Shown in pieces: positions 17,125 to 24,580 of a stretch of 34,536 nucleotides of DNA. The stretch is from Ruminococcaceae bacterium UBA6416 (GTDB taxonomy: Bacteria; Bacillota; Clostridia; Oscillospirales; Acutalibacteraceae). Location: the NCBI GenBank assembly GCA_002438505.1, contig DJPI01000019.1:1-34536 (forward strand), read 5' to 3'. Position 1 is the first letter of the stretch. Each line of letters opens with the position of its first letter. Under the pieces are notes generated by a model. It did not search any database. It was given only the letters and a program-made list of their open reading frames with translations, and was not told the DNA's origin. Both the position numbers and the translations under genes were made by a program.

Positions 17125-17444
17125 GCACATTTGAGCGGATATATGACGTTGTGCGCTCCATTCCGCTGGGGAAGGTCATGACCTACGGTCAGGTTGCGCT
17201 GCTTGCCGGAAATCCGCGCTGGGCGCGCGTTGTCGGCTATGCGCTGCACAAAAACCCCGAGCCGGGCGTCATTCCCTGCCACAGGGTTGTCAACCGGAAC
17301 GGACGCCTTGCGCCGGGCTTTGCCTTCGGCGGAACGGACGCCCAAAGGATGCTGCTTGAGGGCGAGGGAGTCACATTCCTTGAAAACGGACTGGTTGATT
17401 TGGAAAAACACGGAGTCAAAGATTTTGCTCCTCATGCCGAATAA
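17115..17444 (+). CDS. Short MGMT-family DNA-binding protein retaining the PCHR motif
   Basis: 109 residues covering only the C-terminal domain of O6-methylguanine-DNA methyltransferases: FERIYDVVRSIPLGKVMTYGQVALLAG, then ARVVGYALHKNP and GVIPCHRVVNRNGRLAPGFAFGG. The alkyl acceptor Cys55 in PCHR is present, whereas many short alkyltransferase-like proteins have PWHR. The N-terminal RNase H-like domain of full MGMT is absent. It either repairs O6-alkylguanine or flags it for excision. It overlaps the nitroreductase stop by 10 bases (one operon) and overlaps the convergent regulator gene by 29 bases at the 3' end. Confidence 0.88.
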   Translation: MGLSTFERIYDVVRSIPLGKVMTYGQVALLAGNPRWARVVGYALHKNPEPGVIPCHRVVNRNGRLAPGFAFGGTDAQRMLLEGEGVTFLENGLVDLEKHGVKDFAPHAE

Positions 17445-18603
17445 ACAGCTTTTCGTTTCCGAGCAGCAGCAGCGCCCTTGAAAGGGAGAGGAGAAGCGGG
17501 AGCTGACCGTCCGGCGAATCCGGGTCAATTTCAAAGTCCTCACGCAGTTTTTTCAGACGGTACTGAACAGTGTTCCTGTGGGTAAACAGGCGCTCTCCCG
17601 TTTCTGAGAGCGAGTGGCGGCAAATTAAATATGTGTAAAGAGTCAGGCAAAGTTCGCCGTCATTCTCTTTGTCATATTCAAAGGCATCTTTCACCTTTTC
17701 CTCAAGAAAGCCGAAGCTTTCTCCGCTTTTTTTGAGCAGCATAAGAAGCTCATAATCACGGCTCCGTTCAAGAAACGGGGCCTTTTTCTTTTTGAGATAA
17801 GAGAGAACATCGTTCGCTCTCTCATACTCGTTTTTGAGCACAAAAAGGTTTTCAAGCCTTTCCGATATTACGGCGCGCAGCCGGTATTCATTGATGACGG
17901 AACGCAAAAAGCCGATATCATGATCCTCATGGAGAAAAAGCAGCATTTTTCCGCTGTAAAAAACCGGGTGAGAGGCGTTGAAGCTTTGCTCAAGAGAGCG
18001 GGCAATGTGCTCGTTCTTGAGTCTGTCCGCCGAGCTGCCCGAAAGCTCAATGAGGGCAAAGCGCTCCGGATTAAACGCGGAAAGGAAAGTTCCGGCCGCT
18101 TTCATTTTGAACACCTCGGCGTTCGGAAACTTTCCGTCAAGAAGCTCAACAATGATTTCCTCGGCGCTGCTGACCGCAAAGCCGCTTGAGTGTCTGTCGG
18201 TGTAAAACTGTTTTGCAACAAGACTTTCGCAAAAGAGACAGTCCTGTTCCGGCGGAAGCGCGGCTTCAAAAAGAATATATATTATGTATCCGAGGGCAAG
18301 GCAGCCGCTTTTGAGAACATTGACGGAAAAGCTTTTTCCGCTCGTTTCGGCAATGATTCTTTCGCCCCCGCTTTCTTCAAAGCCTTTTGCAATCGCTCCG
18401 CAAGCGGAAAGCGGAAGCTCGCTGTGTGCAACGGCTTTGCGGTACGCCTCATCCTCAAAACCTTTTGCGGCAAAGGAGGAGACGATGTGGAAAGCGTTGT
18501 CCGTAACGATAACAGGACAGCCGAGCTGGACGCTGACCGCCTCAAGAAGCATATCGAGGGAGTTGTTCTGCAAAAAGGTATTGAGCACGGTAGTTTTGTT
18601 CAT
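17416..18603 (-). CDS. PucR/CdaR-type transcriptional regulator
   Basis: 395 residues. The ATG at 18603 is chosen over a GTG at 18612 because AAAGGAG directly precedes, and overlaps, that GTG. The C-terminus holds the PucR-type helix-turn-helix: LCLTLYTYLICRHSLSETGERL then FTHRNTVQYRLKKLREDFEIDPDSPDGQLPLLLSL. The N-terminal half (LEAVSVQLGCPVIVTDNAFHIVSSF) resembles a ligand-sensing domain, and the middle contains a weak GGDEF-like region usual for these proteins. They typically activate nearby catabolic genes. Here it is divergent from hsp20 and convergent with the MGMT-like gene, so the target is not obvious. Confidence 0.88.
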   Translation of the reverse strand: MNKTTVLNTFLQNNSLDMLLEAVSVQLGCPVIVTDNAFHIVSSFAAKGFEDEAYRKAVAHSELPLSACGAIAKGFEESGGERIIAETSGKSFSVNVLKSGCLALGYIIYILFEAALPPEQDCLFCESLVAKQFYTDRHSSGFAVSSAEEIIVELLDGKFPNAEVFKMKAAGTFLSAFNPERFALIELSGSSADRLKNEHIARSLEQSFNASHPVFYSGKMLLFLHEDHDIGFLRSVINEYRLRAVISERLENLFVLKNEYERANDVLSYLKKKKAPFLERSRDYELLMLLKKSGESFGFLEEKVKDAFEYDKENDGELCLTLYTYLICRHSLSETGERLFTHRNTVQYRLKKLREDFEIDPDSPDGQLPLLLSLSRALLLLGNEKLFIRHEEQNL

Positions 18604-18647
18604 GAAAATCACTCCTTTGTGCTGGAAGCACAGTTAAATCTCTTTTA

Positions 18648-18692
18648 ATTATACCACCGGCTTATTGAACAATCAAGCCTTTGTGCTATAAT
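18648..18692. promoter_or_regulatory. Overlapping divergent promoters for pucR-type gene and hsp20
   Basis: Minus strand: TTGATT (complement of 18671-18676), 17 bases, TATAAT (complement of 18648-18653), preceded by TGG as an extended -10. Plus strand: TTGAAC (18665-18670), 16 bases, TATAAT (18687-18692). The -35 regions interleave, so the two promoters cannot easily fire together. Confidence 0.7.
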
Positions 18693-18698
18693 ATAAGC

Positions 18699-18836
18699 GT
18701 AAATAAGGAGAGCGGATACCAAGAGGCATCCGGAAGAAAGCTCCTTAAAGATACATCGGAGATGATACCAATGTGTAATATGTATAGCGCGACCGAATAA
18801 AGGCACGCAGAAGCAGCCGGATTGAAGTGTACCGGC
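18699..18836 (+). ncRNA. Structured leader RNA upstream of hsp20, candidate regulatory or stand-alone RNA
   Basis: The promoter at 18665-18692 starts transcription near 18699, about 190 bases before hsp20, and the leader has no convincing ORF. Stems seen: TAAGGAG (18704-18710) with CTCCTTA (18741-18747), enclosing CGGAT (18713-18717) with ATCCG (18728-18732); ATACAT (18751-18756) with ATGTAT (18780-18785); GCCGG (18816-18820) with CCGGC (18832-18836). Motif GATACC occurs twice. The dense structure and G/C-rich loops suggest a conserved RNA. A relative of the raiA-motif RNA is possible but is only a guess from memory. Confidence 0.45.
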
Positions 18837-18887
18837 AAAACGAAAAACGCTTCAAACAAAATTTTTAAATTAAAAGAGGTATGCTTT

Positions 18888-19340
18888 ATGTTTGAACTTA
18901 GACCGTATTCAAGAAAAAATAATTCCCTTTATAATCCGTTCCGTGAGATGGACGAACTTGAAAACAAGCTTTTCTCAAACCCGTTTGGATTTTTTGACAG
19001 CACATCGCTTGATGAATTCAAGACCGACATCAAGGATGAGGGCGACCATTATGTTCTTGAGGCCGACCTCCCCGGCTTTGAAAAGAAGGACATTCACCTT
19101 GACATCAACAACGACATCCTGACTGTCAGCGCGGAGCGTCATTCCGAACACGAGGAAAAGGATAAGAAAGGCAAATATGTCCGTTGCGAGCGTTCCTACG
19201 GTTCATACAGCCGTCAGTTTGATTTGTCCGGCGTTAAGGCCGATGAAATCGGCGCCAAATATGAAAACGGCGTTTTGAAACTGACGATGCCCAAAAAGAC
19301 CGCGGAAGAACCCAAGACCCATCACCTTGAAATTGAATAA
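18888..19340 (+). CDS. Small heat-shock protein, Hsp20/alpha-crystallin family
   Basis: 150 residues. The ATG at 18888 follows AAGAGGT; an earlier ATG at 18881 is out of frame and stops after four codons. Residues 1-45 are the variable N-terminal arm (REMDELENKLFSNPFGFF). Residues about 47-140 are the alpha-crystallin domain: FKTDIKDEGDHYVLEADLPGFEKKDIHLDINNDILTVSAER, then SYGSYSRQFDL and the closing NGVLKLTMPKK. The C-terminal tail contains HLEIE. It acts as an ATP-independent holdase. No CIRCE element or CtsR repeat was noticed; control may instead lie in the long structured leader. Confidence 0.95.
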   Translation: MFELRPYSRKNNSLYNPFREMDELENKLFSNPFGFFDSTSLDEFKTDIKDEGDHYVLEADLPGFEKKDIHLDINNDILTVSAERHSEHEEKDKKGKYVRCERSYGSYSRQFDLSGVKADEIGAKYENGVLKLTMPKKTAEEPKTHHLEIE

Positions 19341-19366
19341 TTCCGGTTCTGCGGAATAAAACATCT

Positions 19367-19407
19367 GCCGCCCGGTTGAGCGTAAAACTCAGCCGGACGG
19401 CTTTTTT
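19367..19407 (+). terminator. Terminator of hsp20
   Basis: GCCGCCCGGTTGAG pairs with CTCAGCCGGACGGC around a CGTAAAA loop and is followed by six T. Its right arm covers the last codons of the convergent XRE gene. Confidence 0.9.
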
Positions 19408-19622
19408 GGTTCTTTACGGGGATAAGGCAGTGATTCATCGGTCAACTCCAGGATATAATCAGTGGAGGTGTTGAAGAATTCTGCAAGTGCAATGAGTGCT
19501 TCAACCGGCAGACCGCGTTGGCCGTTTTCATATTGTGAGTAGGTGTTTTGCTTGATATGCAAAAACGAAGCAAGCTCTGTTTGAGTGACATCGTTGTCCT
19601 CCCGGAGACTTTTCAGTCTCAT
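19389..19622 (-). CDS. XRE-family HTH repressor
   Basis: 77 residues, with AAAGGTG about seven bases before the ATG. The single HTH_3 domain fills almost the whole protein: MRLKSLREDNDVTQTELASFLHIKQNTYSQYENGQRGLPVEALIALAEFFNTSTDYIL, with the recognition helix around QNTYSQYENG. The length is that of minimal Cro/C1-like repressors. It is divergent from the M23 peptidase gene, and two near-palindromes in the shared promoter region are likely its operators, suggesting control of both genes. Confidence 0.92.
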   Translation of the reverse strand: MRLKSLREDNDVTQTELASFLHIKQNTYSQYENGQRGLPVEALIALAEFFNTSTDYILELTDESLPYPRKEPKKPSG

Positions 19623-19655
19623 AACATCAGCACCTTTTCAAAAATTATCGTATTT

Positions 19656-19710
19656 ATTATAGATAATCTCAAGGCGAGATATTGACAACTATCTCAAAAT
19701 GTGATATTAT
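19656..19710. promoter_or_regulatory. Divergent promoter region with two XRE operator-like dyads
   Basis: Plus promoter for the M23 gene: TTGACA (19682-19687), 17 bases, TATTAT (19705-19710). Minus -10 for the repressor: TATAAT (complement of 19656-19661) with a weak -35. Dyad 1 is ATCTC-AAGGC-GAGAT (19666-19680). Dyad 2 is ATCTC-AAAAT-GTGAT (19691-19705), lying in the spacer of the plus promoter. The dyads start 25 bp apart. Confidence 0.65.
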
Positions 19711-19746
19711 TGCCATACAAAAAATATTGGAAAGGATTCTGATACT

Positions 19747-21315
19747 ATGAAAAAAAGCGGTAAGACAAGAAAAATTCTTTCATTCATCCTTATGGCAGCG
19801 ATGCTTCTTTCAATCGCCCCGTTTGCCGGAATAGGCCTGACGGCAAAAGCGGCAGGCCACTTGATTTGGCCTGTGCCCGGACACTATGAACGCTCGCAGC
19901 GCTTTCACGCTGGCAATGCTATCGATATTTCAGACGGTTCCATTGCCGGAGCAAGAGTTGTTGCGGCAATGGGCGGAACCGTAACAACAATTTATTATTG
20001 CACACGCAATCATTATGGCGATGACAGCGGAAATTGTTGCTATGGATTTGGAACAGGACTGGTTATCACCGGAGATGACGGAAGAATTTATCAGTATTGT
20101 CATATGCAGGCCGGAAGCATTCCGAGCAATGTTTATTATGGCGCATATGTTTCCGCCGGTCAGCAAATCGGACGTGTTGGAATGACGGGAAATGCCAGCG
20201 GAAATCACCTTCATTTTGGAATTTCATTCGGAAAATATTGGTATGCCGGTGTGGATCCTGATAAAGAAAACTACGATCACAGTTACTCACCAACCATTAC
20301 AAAACAGCCGACCTGCACCTCAAGCGGAGTAAAAACATACCGCTGCTCCTGCGGAGCTTCATACACCGAAACAATCGGTGCGCTCGGACACGATTACAAA
20401 AATTACAGTGAAGTTGTTGGAACCTGCGTTGAAAACGGAAAAAAAGTTCTTAAATGTTCCCGCTGCTCTGATGAATACATAACTGCTTACACAGGCAAAA
20501 ATCCCAACTATCACAAAAACAGCAAAGAATTGAAGCGGTACGGAAAATACAGTGAAATTTGTGATTACAAATGCAATGACTGCGGAAAAGAATATACTGT
20601 TGATATCGGGATTGAAAGCGCTCAGGTTACAAAGACCGGTGACAGGGAATTTGATGTGGTAGTTAAGCTTAAAAGTGACAGTGAGTATATTCCTGCCATA
20701 GAACAAACTGATGTTTTGGGGCATAGGATTGCCGTATCGGATATGTATCCTTTGGGGTTGTGGGGAATCAACGGCGATGTGAATGTCTATAACTGTAAAT
20801 ATGACGGCTCTACATTGTCATTTCACGCAAAAATTTCTGGAAAGACCGATTATGAAATTGAAGACGGCTATGAGCCTTATTTAGGTGATTATCATACAAT
20901 GAATATTGTTTTTTATAACAAAAACAACAGTTCTTTGCCATCTGGCCGTGCGTTTATAAAATTTTATATGCCTTCCGGAGATTATTATCATTTAAAAGCA
21001 GGCGAAAGCCTCAATTTAAAAGATAAAATCAAAACGTATGGTTGTCGCCTACTCAGTGGAGAGTATGGCACAAATATAATTGAATTTGACCAGGAAACAA
21101 TGACCGTAACAGCCAAAAATCCGGGAACCGTAACGCTGGTTTGGCGAAACAATAAAAATGGCAATTATAAGGGTTGCACAATCGTTGTTGAAAATCCGGC
21201 GGCTTCCTGCACCCACCTTTGCCACAAAGGCGGCTTCATTTGGGCCATTGTTCGTTTCTTTTATAAACTTTTCAGAATCAACAAGTACTGCTCCTGCAGT
21301 GCGGCGCATTATTGA
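19747..21315 (+). CDS. Secreted M23-type peptidase with Cys-rich module and CHK...HY C-terminal tag
   Basis: 522 residues. Signal peptide at 1-36 ending TAKAA. Residues about 38-170 are an M23/LytM-like domain with His54/Asp60 in FHAGNAID, His119, and HLH at 154-156, the expected zinc ligands. The His-Asp spacing is two residues longer than in common HxGxD forms. Residues about 182-290 hold one full Cys-rich module (KQPTCTSSG, CSCG, ALGHDY) and diverged ones. Residues about 425-485 resemble a bacterial Ig-like domain (FDQETMTVTAKNPGTVTLVW). The last 35 residues repeat the CHK...AIVRFFYKLF...HY ending of the giant protein at the left edge. Predicted to cut peptidoglycan peptides outside the cell. 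The 3' half is more A/T-rich than its neighbours. Confidence 0.85.
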   Translation: MKKSGKTRKILSFILMAAMLLSIAPFAGIGLTAKAAGHLIWPVPGHYERSQRFHAGNAIDISDGSIAGARVVAAMGGTVTTIYYCTRNHYGDDSGNCCYGFGTGLVITGDDGRIYQYCHMQAGSIPSNVYYGAYVSAGQQIGRVGMTGNASGNHLHFGISFGKYWYAGVDPDKENYDHSYSPTITKQPTCTSSGVKTYRCSCGASYTETIGALGHDYKNYSEVVGTCVENGKKVLKCSRCSDEYITAYTGKNPNYHKNSKELKRYGKYSEICDYKCNDCGKEYTVDIGIESAQVTKTGDREFDVVVKLKSDSEYIPAIEQTDVLGHRIAVSDMYPLGLWGINGDVNVYNCKYDGSTLSFHAKISGKTDYEIEDGYEPYLGDYHTMNIVFYNKNNSSLPSGRAFIKFYMPSGDYYHLKAGESLNLKDKIKTYGCRLLSGEYGTNIIEFDQETMTVTAKNPGTVTLVWRNNKNGNYKGCTIVVENPAASCTHLCHKGGFIWAIVRFFYKLFRINKYCSCSAAHY

Positions 21316-21332
21316 TTAAGAAAATATCTTTT

Positions 21333-21362
21333 GGGGCTGCCGGAAAACCGACAGCTCCTTTT
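21333..21362 (+). terminator. Terminator of the M23 peptidase gene
   Basis: GGGGCTGCCGG pairs with CCGACAGCTCC across AAAA, with one mismatch, followed by TTTT. Confidence 0.8.
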
Positions 21363-21433
21363 GTCCTGTTCATCAAAAAAAATCTTCCTGATTTGTTTGT
21401 TTTGACGGTAATTGTTAAATATGTGTTATTTCC

Positions 21434-21460
21434 TTGACGAAACGGTTAACATGGTATAAT
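21434..21460 (+). promoter_or_regulatory. Promoter of the 41-residue peptide gene
   Basis: TTGACG (21434-21439) and TATAAT (21455-21460) with a 15-base spacer, followed by a 45-base leader. Confidence 0.55.
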
Positions 21461-21505
21461 ATAAACATGATTATATGAGGCTAACCGCCTGAAAGGAGTA
21501 AAACC

Positions 21506-21631
21506 ATGTTCACATTCGATGCACTTGTCAAGCTTTATAAGATCATCATTAAGATTCTTGTCAAACTCGGCTGGATCAAAGACCCGGGTAATGAGCCCGA
21601 AGAGCCGGAAACAACAAACCACGTTGGCTGA
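21506..21631 (+). CDS. 41-residue amphipathic helical peptide
   Basis: ATG at 21506 with GAAAGGAG at 21491-21498, TGA at 21629-21631. The first 25 residues are a hydrophobic/basic helix (LVKLYKIIIKILVKLGWIK) with lysines spaced to one face. The tail is acidic and Pro-rich (DPGNEPEEPETT). It has its own promoter and terminator, which supports a real gene. No export signal is visible. Possibilities are a membrane-active peptide (bacteriocin or modulin-like), a small membrane-associated regulator, or a stand-alone relative of the helix in the C-terminal tags of the modular proteins. Function unknown. Confidence 0.7.
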   Translation: MFTFDALVKLYKIIIKILVKLGWIKDPGNEPEEPETTNHVG

Positions 21632-21640
21632 AAGCCGGAC

Positions 21641-21671
21641 AACCGCTGATTAGTTTAATCAGCGGTTGTTT
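21641..21671 (+). terminator. Terminator of the small peptide gene
   Basis: AACCGCTGATTA pairs perfectly with TAATCAGCGGTT across GTT, then GTTT. It separates the peptide gene from the phosphoesterase gene. Confidence 0.8.
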
Positions 21672-21730
21672 ACGGAAAGATTTTGCAGACATCAAAGCCT
21701 GCGCAAAAGAAAAGGAGTTTAAAACAAAAA

Positions 21731-22669
21731 ATGCTTACCGTTAAAATGTTCAGAAAAATTTTTGCAGTTTTTGCTGCGCTTTTCATCTCTCTCGGCTGGC
21801 TCACAGGCCCTTCAACAGAGAATCCGATTCAGTTTAAGGACAGCGAGAATGTCAGACTTTCCTTTGCTGCCGTCAGCGATGTTCACGTTCTTGGTGAATC
21901 AATCACGGAATTCAGATTTGAAAATCTTTTTAAAGACCTTTCAAATTCAAAAGAAAAATTTGACGCCGTTGTCATTGCCGGAGACCTCACGGAGATGGGC
22001 TTTAACTGCGAATATGAGACCTTCTTCAAGGTTCTTGACAATCAGACCGTCACAAAGAACCTCATCATTGCAACCGGCAACCACGATGTCCGCTATGCCT
22101 ACAAAAAGAACAAGCCGATCATTATGAACAAGGTTGAGGAGTATCTTGGCATTGACACCAAGGGCGAAAGCTTCTATTCATATGACATCAACGGCTATAC
22201 GTTCATTGTTATGGGCTCTGAAAAGCAGGTTTTTGAAAGGGCGTACATCTCAGACAGACAGCTTGCCTTTGTTGACAGCGAGCTGAAAAGAGCAACCGCA
22301 CAGGGCAGACCGGCTTTCGTTATCTGCCATCAGCCGCTCAAAGAGACCCATGGACTTCCCGAGGTTTGGAAAACCGGAGATCTTGGCGACCAGTCACAGG
22401 ACGTTCGCGATATCCTTGTGAAGTATAAGAATGTTTTCTATATTAACGGGCACCTTCATGACGGAATGCATGACCGCTCGGTTGAAAAGCTTGCAGACGG
22501 TGTTTACAGCATCAACCTGCCAACATACGGAAAGACCAATGACTTTGGCGTTAAGGACAGAGGCATAGGCTATTACATTGAGGTTTATGACAATCAGGTG
22601 ATTTTCACCGGAAGAAACTTCCTCAAGGGCTATAATGTTGATGTTGTTGATACGTTTGACCTCGTTTAA
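21731..22669 (+). CDS. Secreted or membrane-anchored calcineurin-like metallophosphoesterase
   Basis: 312 residues from the ATG at 21731 (AAAGGAG at 21711-21717, a rather long 13-base gap; the ATG at 21746 is an alternative). Residues about 9-26 are a signal anchor or signal peptide. The dinuclear metal motifs are complete: Asp50 and His52 in VSDVHV, Asp85 in AGDLTEMG, Asn117-His118 in TGNHD, then ICHQP and NGHLHDG. The substrate is unknown; a nucleotide, phosphodiester or wall polymer is possible. It lies behind the small peptide gene and its terminator, so it depends on read-through or an unseen promoter. Confidence 0.88.
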   Translation: MLTVKMFRKIFAVFAALFISLGWLTGPSTENPIQFKDSENVRLSFAAVSDVHVLGESITEFRFENLFKDLSNSKEKFDAVVIAGDLTEMGFNCEYETFFKVLDNQTVTKNLIIATGNHDVRYAYKKNKPIIMNKVEEYLGIDTKGESFYSYDINGYTFIVMGSEKQVFERAYISDRQLAFVDSELKRATAQGRPAFVICHQPLKETHGLPEVWKTGDLGDQSQDVRDILVKYKNVFYINGHLHDGMHDRSVEKLADGVYSINLPTYGKTNDFGVKDRGIGYYIEVYDNQVIFTGRNFLKGYNVDVVDTFDLV

Positions 22670-22680
22670 CGGAACATAAT

Positions 22681-22716
22681 AAAAAGCGGCTGTCGCAAAT
22701 GCGGCGGCCGCTTTTT
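22681..22716 (+). terminator. Terminator of the metallophosphoesterase gene
   Basis: AAAAAGCGGC pairs with GCCGCTTTTT, with further inner pairing (TGTCGC with GCGGCG). Confidence 0.9.
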
Positions 22717-22719
22717 AGA

Positions 22720-22950
22720 TTTTAGACGTTAGAGGTTGGATGTTGGATTTTTCAAATTGGAAAACAATGCGCGTTGTGGTCGGTTTGGAGTGTCAATGAC
22801 CTTGCCTCTTGCACCGCATCAAAACAAACCTCAACATCGCATGGGAGTCTCGTGAGGCTCCCGTTCAGTCCAACCTTTTGCCACACATAAAAATTCTCGC
22901 AATATCTAGCATCCAGCATCTAGTGTCCAGCATCCAGACCCCAGCGGAGC
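22720..22950. repeat. Heptad-repeat element, copy 1
   Basis: Non-coding. The left end (22720-22750) holds TTAGACG, TTAGAGG, TTGGATG, TTGGATT, i.e. 7-bp units on the minus strand. A hairpin GGGAGTCT-CGTG-AGGCTCCC lies at 22843-22862. Then come a CATAAAAATTCTCGCAA stretch and a plus-strand 7-bp tract from about 22917 (TCTAGCA, TCCAGCA, TCTAGTG, TCCAGCA, TCCAGAC). The element fills most of the gap between the phosphoesterase gene and argH. Copy 2 is at 34255-34470. Confidence 0.75.
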
Positions 22951-22993
22951 GTGAGAGCCTGAAAAGAAATCAAAAACCTTTACCGTAAAAAGC

Positions 22994-23022
22994 AAAAAAA
23001 CGGGCGCCAATAAAGACGCCCC
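22994..23022 (-). terminator. Terminator of argH
   Basis: Read on the minus strand, GGGGCG and CGCCC pair around a ten-base loop and are followed by G and seven T, just beyond the argH stop. Confidence 0.75.
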
Positions 23023-23027
23023 AATAA

Positions 23028-24398
23028 TTATCCGTTCAGTTTTTCCGCGCTTTCAATTTCAAAAAGAACACGCTGCGGAGCGGGACCGCCCTTGACGTTC
23101 CTGCCTTTGACGCAGTTGTCAAGATCAATCGCCGCAAAAACATCGCTCTCAAAAAGGTCACAGATTTTTTTGTATTCCTCAAGCGGAAGCGTTTCAAGCG
23201 TATATCCGTTTTCAATGCAAAACGCAACAAGCTCGCCAACTGCCTTGTATGCATCGCGGAAAGGCAGTCCCTTTTTAACAAGATAGTCCGCACAGTCGGT
23301 GGCATTGATGAAGCCCTTGGCCGCCGCGGCGCGCATGTTTTCTTTCAGTACCTTTGCGGTGTCAAGCATTGCGGCAAAGGTGTCAATGCAGATGAGAACG
23401 GTGTCAACGGCGTCAAAAACCGCCTGCTTGTCCTCCTGCATATCCTTGTTGTATGCAAGCGGCAGACCTTTCATCACCGTCAGAAGTGTCACGAGCGAGC
23501 CGAAAACCCGTCCTGATTTTCCGCGGACAAGCTCTGCAATGTCCGGGTTTTTTTTCTGCGGCATGATGCTGCTTCCGGTTGAAAACGCATCGTCAAGCTC
23601 AATGAATTTGAACTCCCAAGAGCACCACAACACAACCTCCTCCGCAAAGCGCGAAAGATGAACCATCACGATTGAAAGGCAGGAGAGAAGCTCAATGACG
23701 TAATCGCGGTCCGAAACGCCGTCAAGGCTGTTTGAACAAACGCCGGAAAGGCCGAGCAGCTCTGCGGCGTACTCCCTGTCAAGCGGATATGTTGTTCCGG
23801 CAAGAGCACCCGAACCGAGGGGAGAGACTGCCGTCCTTTTTTTGCAGTCCGAAAGGCGTTCCCTGTCGCGCAGAAGCATTGCGGCGTAAGCCATCAGGTG
23901 GTGGCCGAAAGTCACCGGCTGCGCACGCTGAAGGTGGGTGTAGCCCGGCATTACCGCGTCATAATTTTCCCTGGCCTTTTTAAGGATAACGGCAATGAAT
24001 TCCTTGAGCGCAAGGTCAATTTTTTCAATTTCATCAAGAAGATAGAGCCGCAGGTCGAGAGCCACCTGATCGTTACGGCTGCGCGCGGTGTGAAGCCGCT
24101 TTCCGGTGCTTCCGAGTCTCTTTGTCAGCTCACCCTCAACAAAGGTGTGAATGTCCTCTGCACCCATATCAATGCCAAGCTTTCCGCTTTCAAGGTCGGC
24201 GGCAATATCCTTGAGCGAGGCAACAATTTTTTCACTCTCGCTTTTGTCAATAATGCTCTGCTTTCCGAGCATGGTTGCGTGGGCTATTGAGCCTTTGATA
24301 TCCTGAAAGGCCATCCGGCTGTCAAAGGAGATTGAGGAGTTGAAATCATTCGTTTTTTTGTCAAGCTGTTTTTTGAATCTTCCTGTCCAAAGCGGCAT
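23028..24398 (-). CDS. argH: Argininosuccinate lyase
   Basis: 456 residues from MPLWTGRF. This ATG has GGAGG eight bases upstream; in-frame ATGs 14 and 7 codons earlier lack such a site. Family motifs are clear: WTGRFKKQLDKKTNDFNSSISFD at the N-terminus, HTARSRNDQVALDLRLY, the TPGYTHLQ-like MPGYTHLQRAQPVTFGHH, and the signature GSSIMPQKKNPDIAELVRGKSGRV. It splits argininosuccinate to arginine and fumarate, the last step of arginine synthesis. argG is not in the window. It is transcribed toward the repeat element and controlled by a promoter overlapping ArgR-like boxes. Confidence 0.97.
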   Translation of the reverse strand: MPLWTGRFKKQLDKKTNDFNSSISFDSRMAFQDIKGSIAHATMLGKQSIIDKSESEKIVASLKDIAADLESGKLGIDMGAEDIHTFVEGELTKRLGSTGKRLHTARSRNDQVALDLRLYLLDEIEKIDLALKEFIAVILKKARENYDAVMPGYTHLQRAQPVTFGHHLMAYAAMLLRDRERLSDCKKRTAVSPLGSGALAGTTYPLDREYAAELLGLSGVCSNSLDGVSDRDYVIELLSCLSIVMVHLSRFAEEVVLWCSWEFKFIELDDAFSTGSSIMPQKKNPDIAELVRGKSGRVFGSLVTLLTVMKGLPLAYNKDMQEDKQAVFDAVDTVLICIDTFAAMLDTAKVLKENMRAAAAKGFINATDCADYLVKKGLPFRDAYKAVGELVAFCIENGYTLETLPLEEYKKICDLFESDVFAAIDLDNCVKGRNVKGGPAPQRVLFEIESAEKLNG

Positions 24399-24431
24399 TA
24401 TTTTTTCCTCCGTTTTCATATCTATCGAACA

Positions 24432-24481
24432 ATTATACATAAAATATGCAAATTGTCAAGCAAATTGTGAATTTATATGCA
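24432..24481 (-). promoter_or_regulatory. argH promoter with ARG boxes
   Basis: On the minus strand: TTGACA (complement of 24454-24459), 16 bases, TATAAT (complement of 24432-24437). Bases 24468-24481 read TGAATTTATATGCA, an exact match to TGMATwwwwATKCA, just upstream of the -35. A second half-site TGCATA lies between -35 and -10 (24445-24450). Binding of ArgR would cover the promoter. Confidence 0.7.
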
Positions 24482-24580
24482 AAATAAAACAACCGCTCGT
24501 TTGCTGAGCGGCCGTTACTTTGCGTTGAGTTTGGAATAATTTTCGGTTTGTGAGTTTTAAGTGCAAATTATAAAAATTGC

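Noticed and set aside
22917..22950. Short regular repeats that might suggest a CRISPR array
   Set aside because: The period is 7 bp with no spacers, and no cas genes are in the window.
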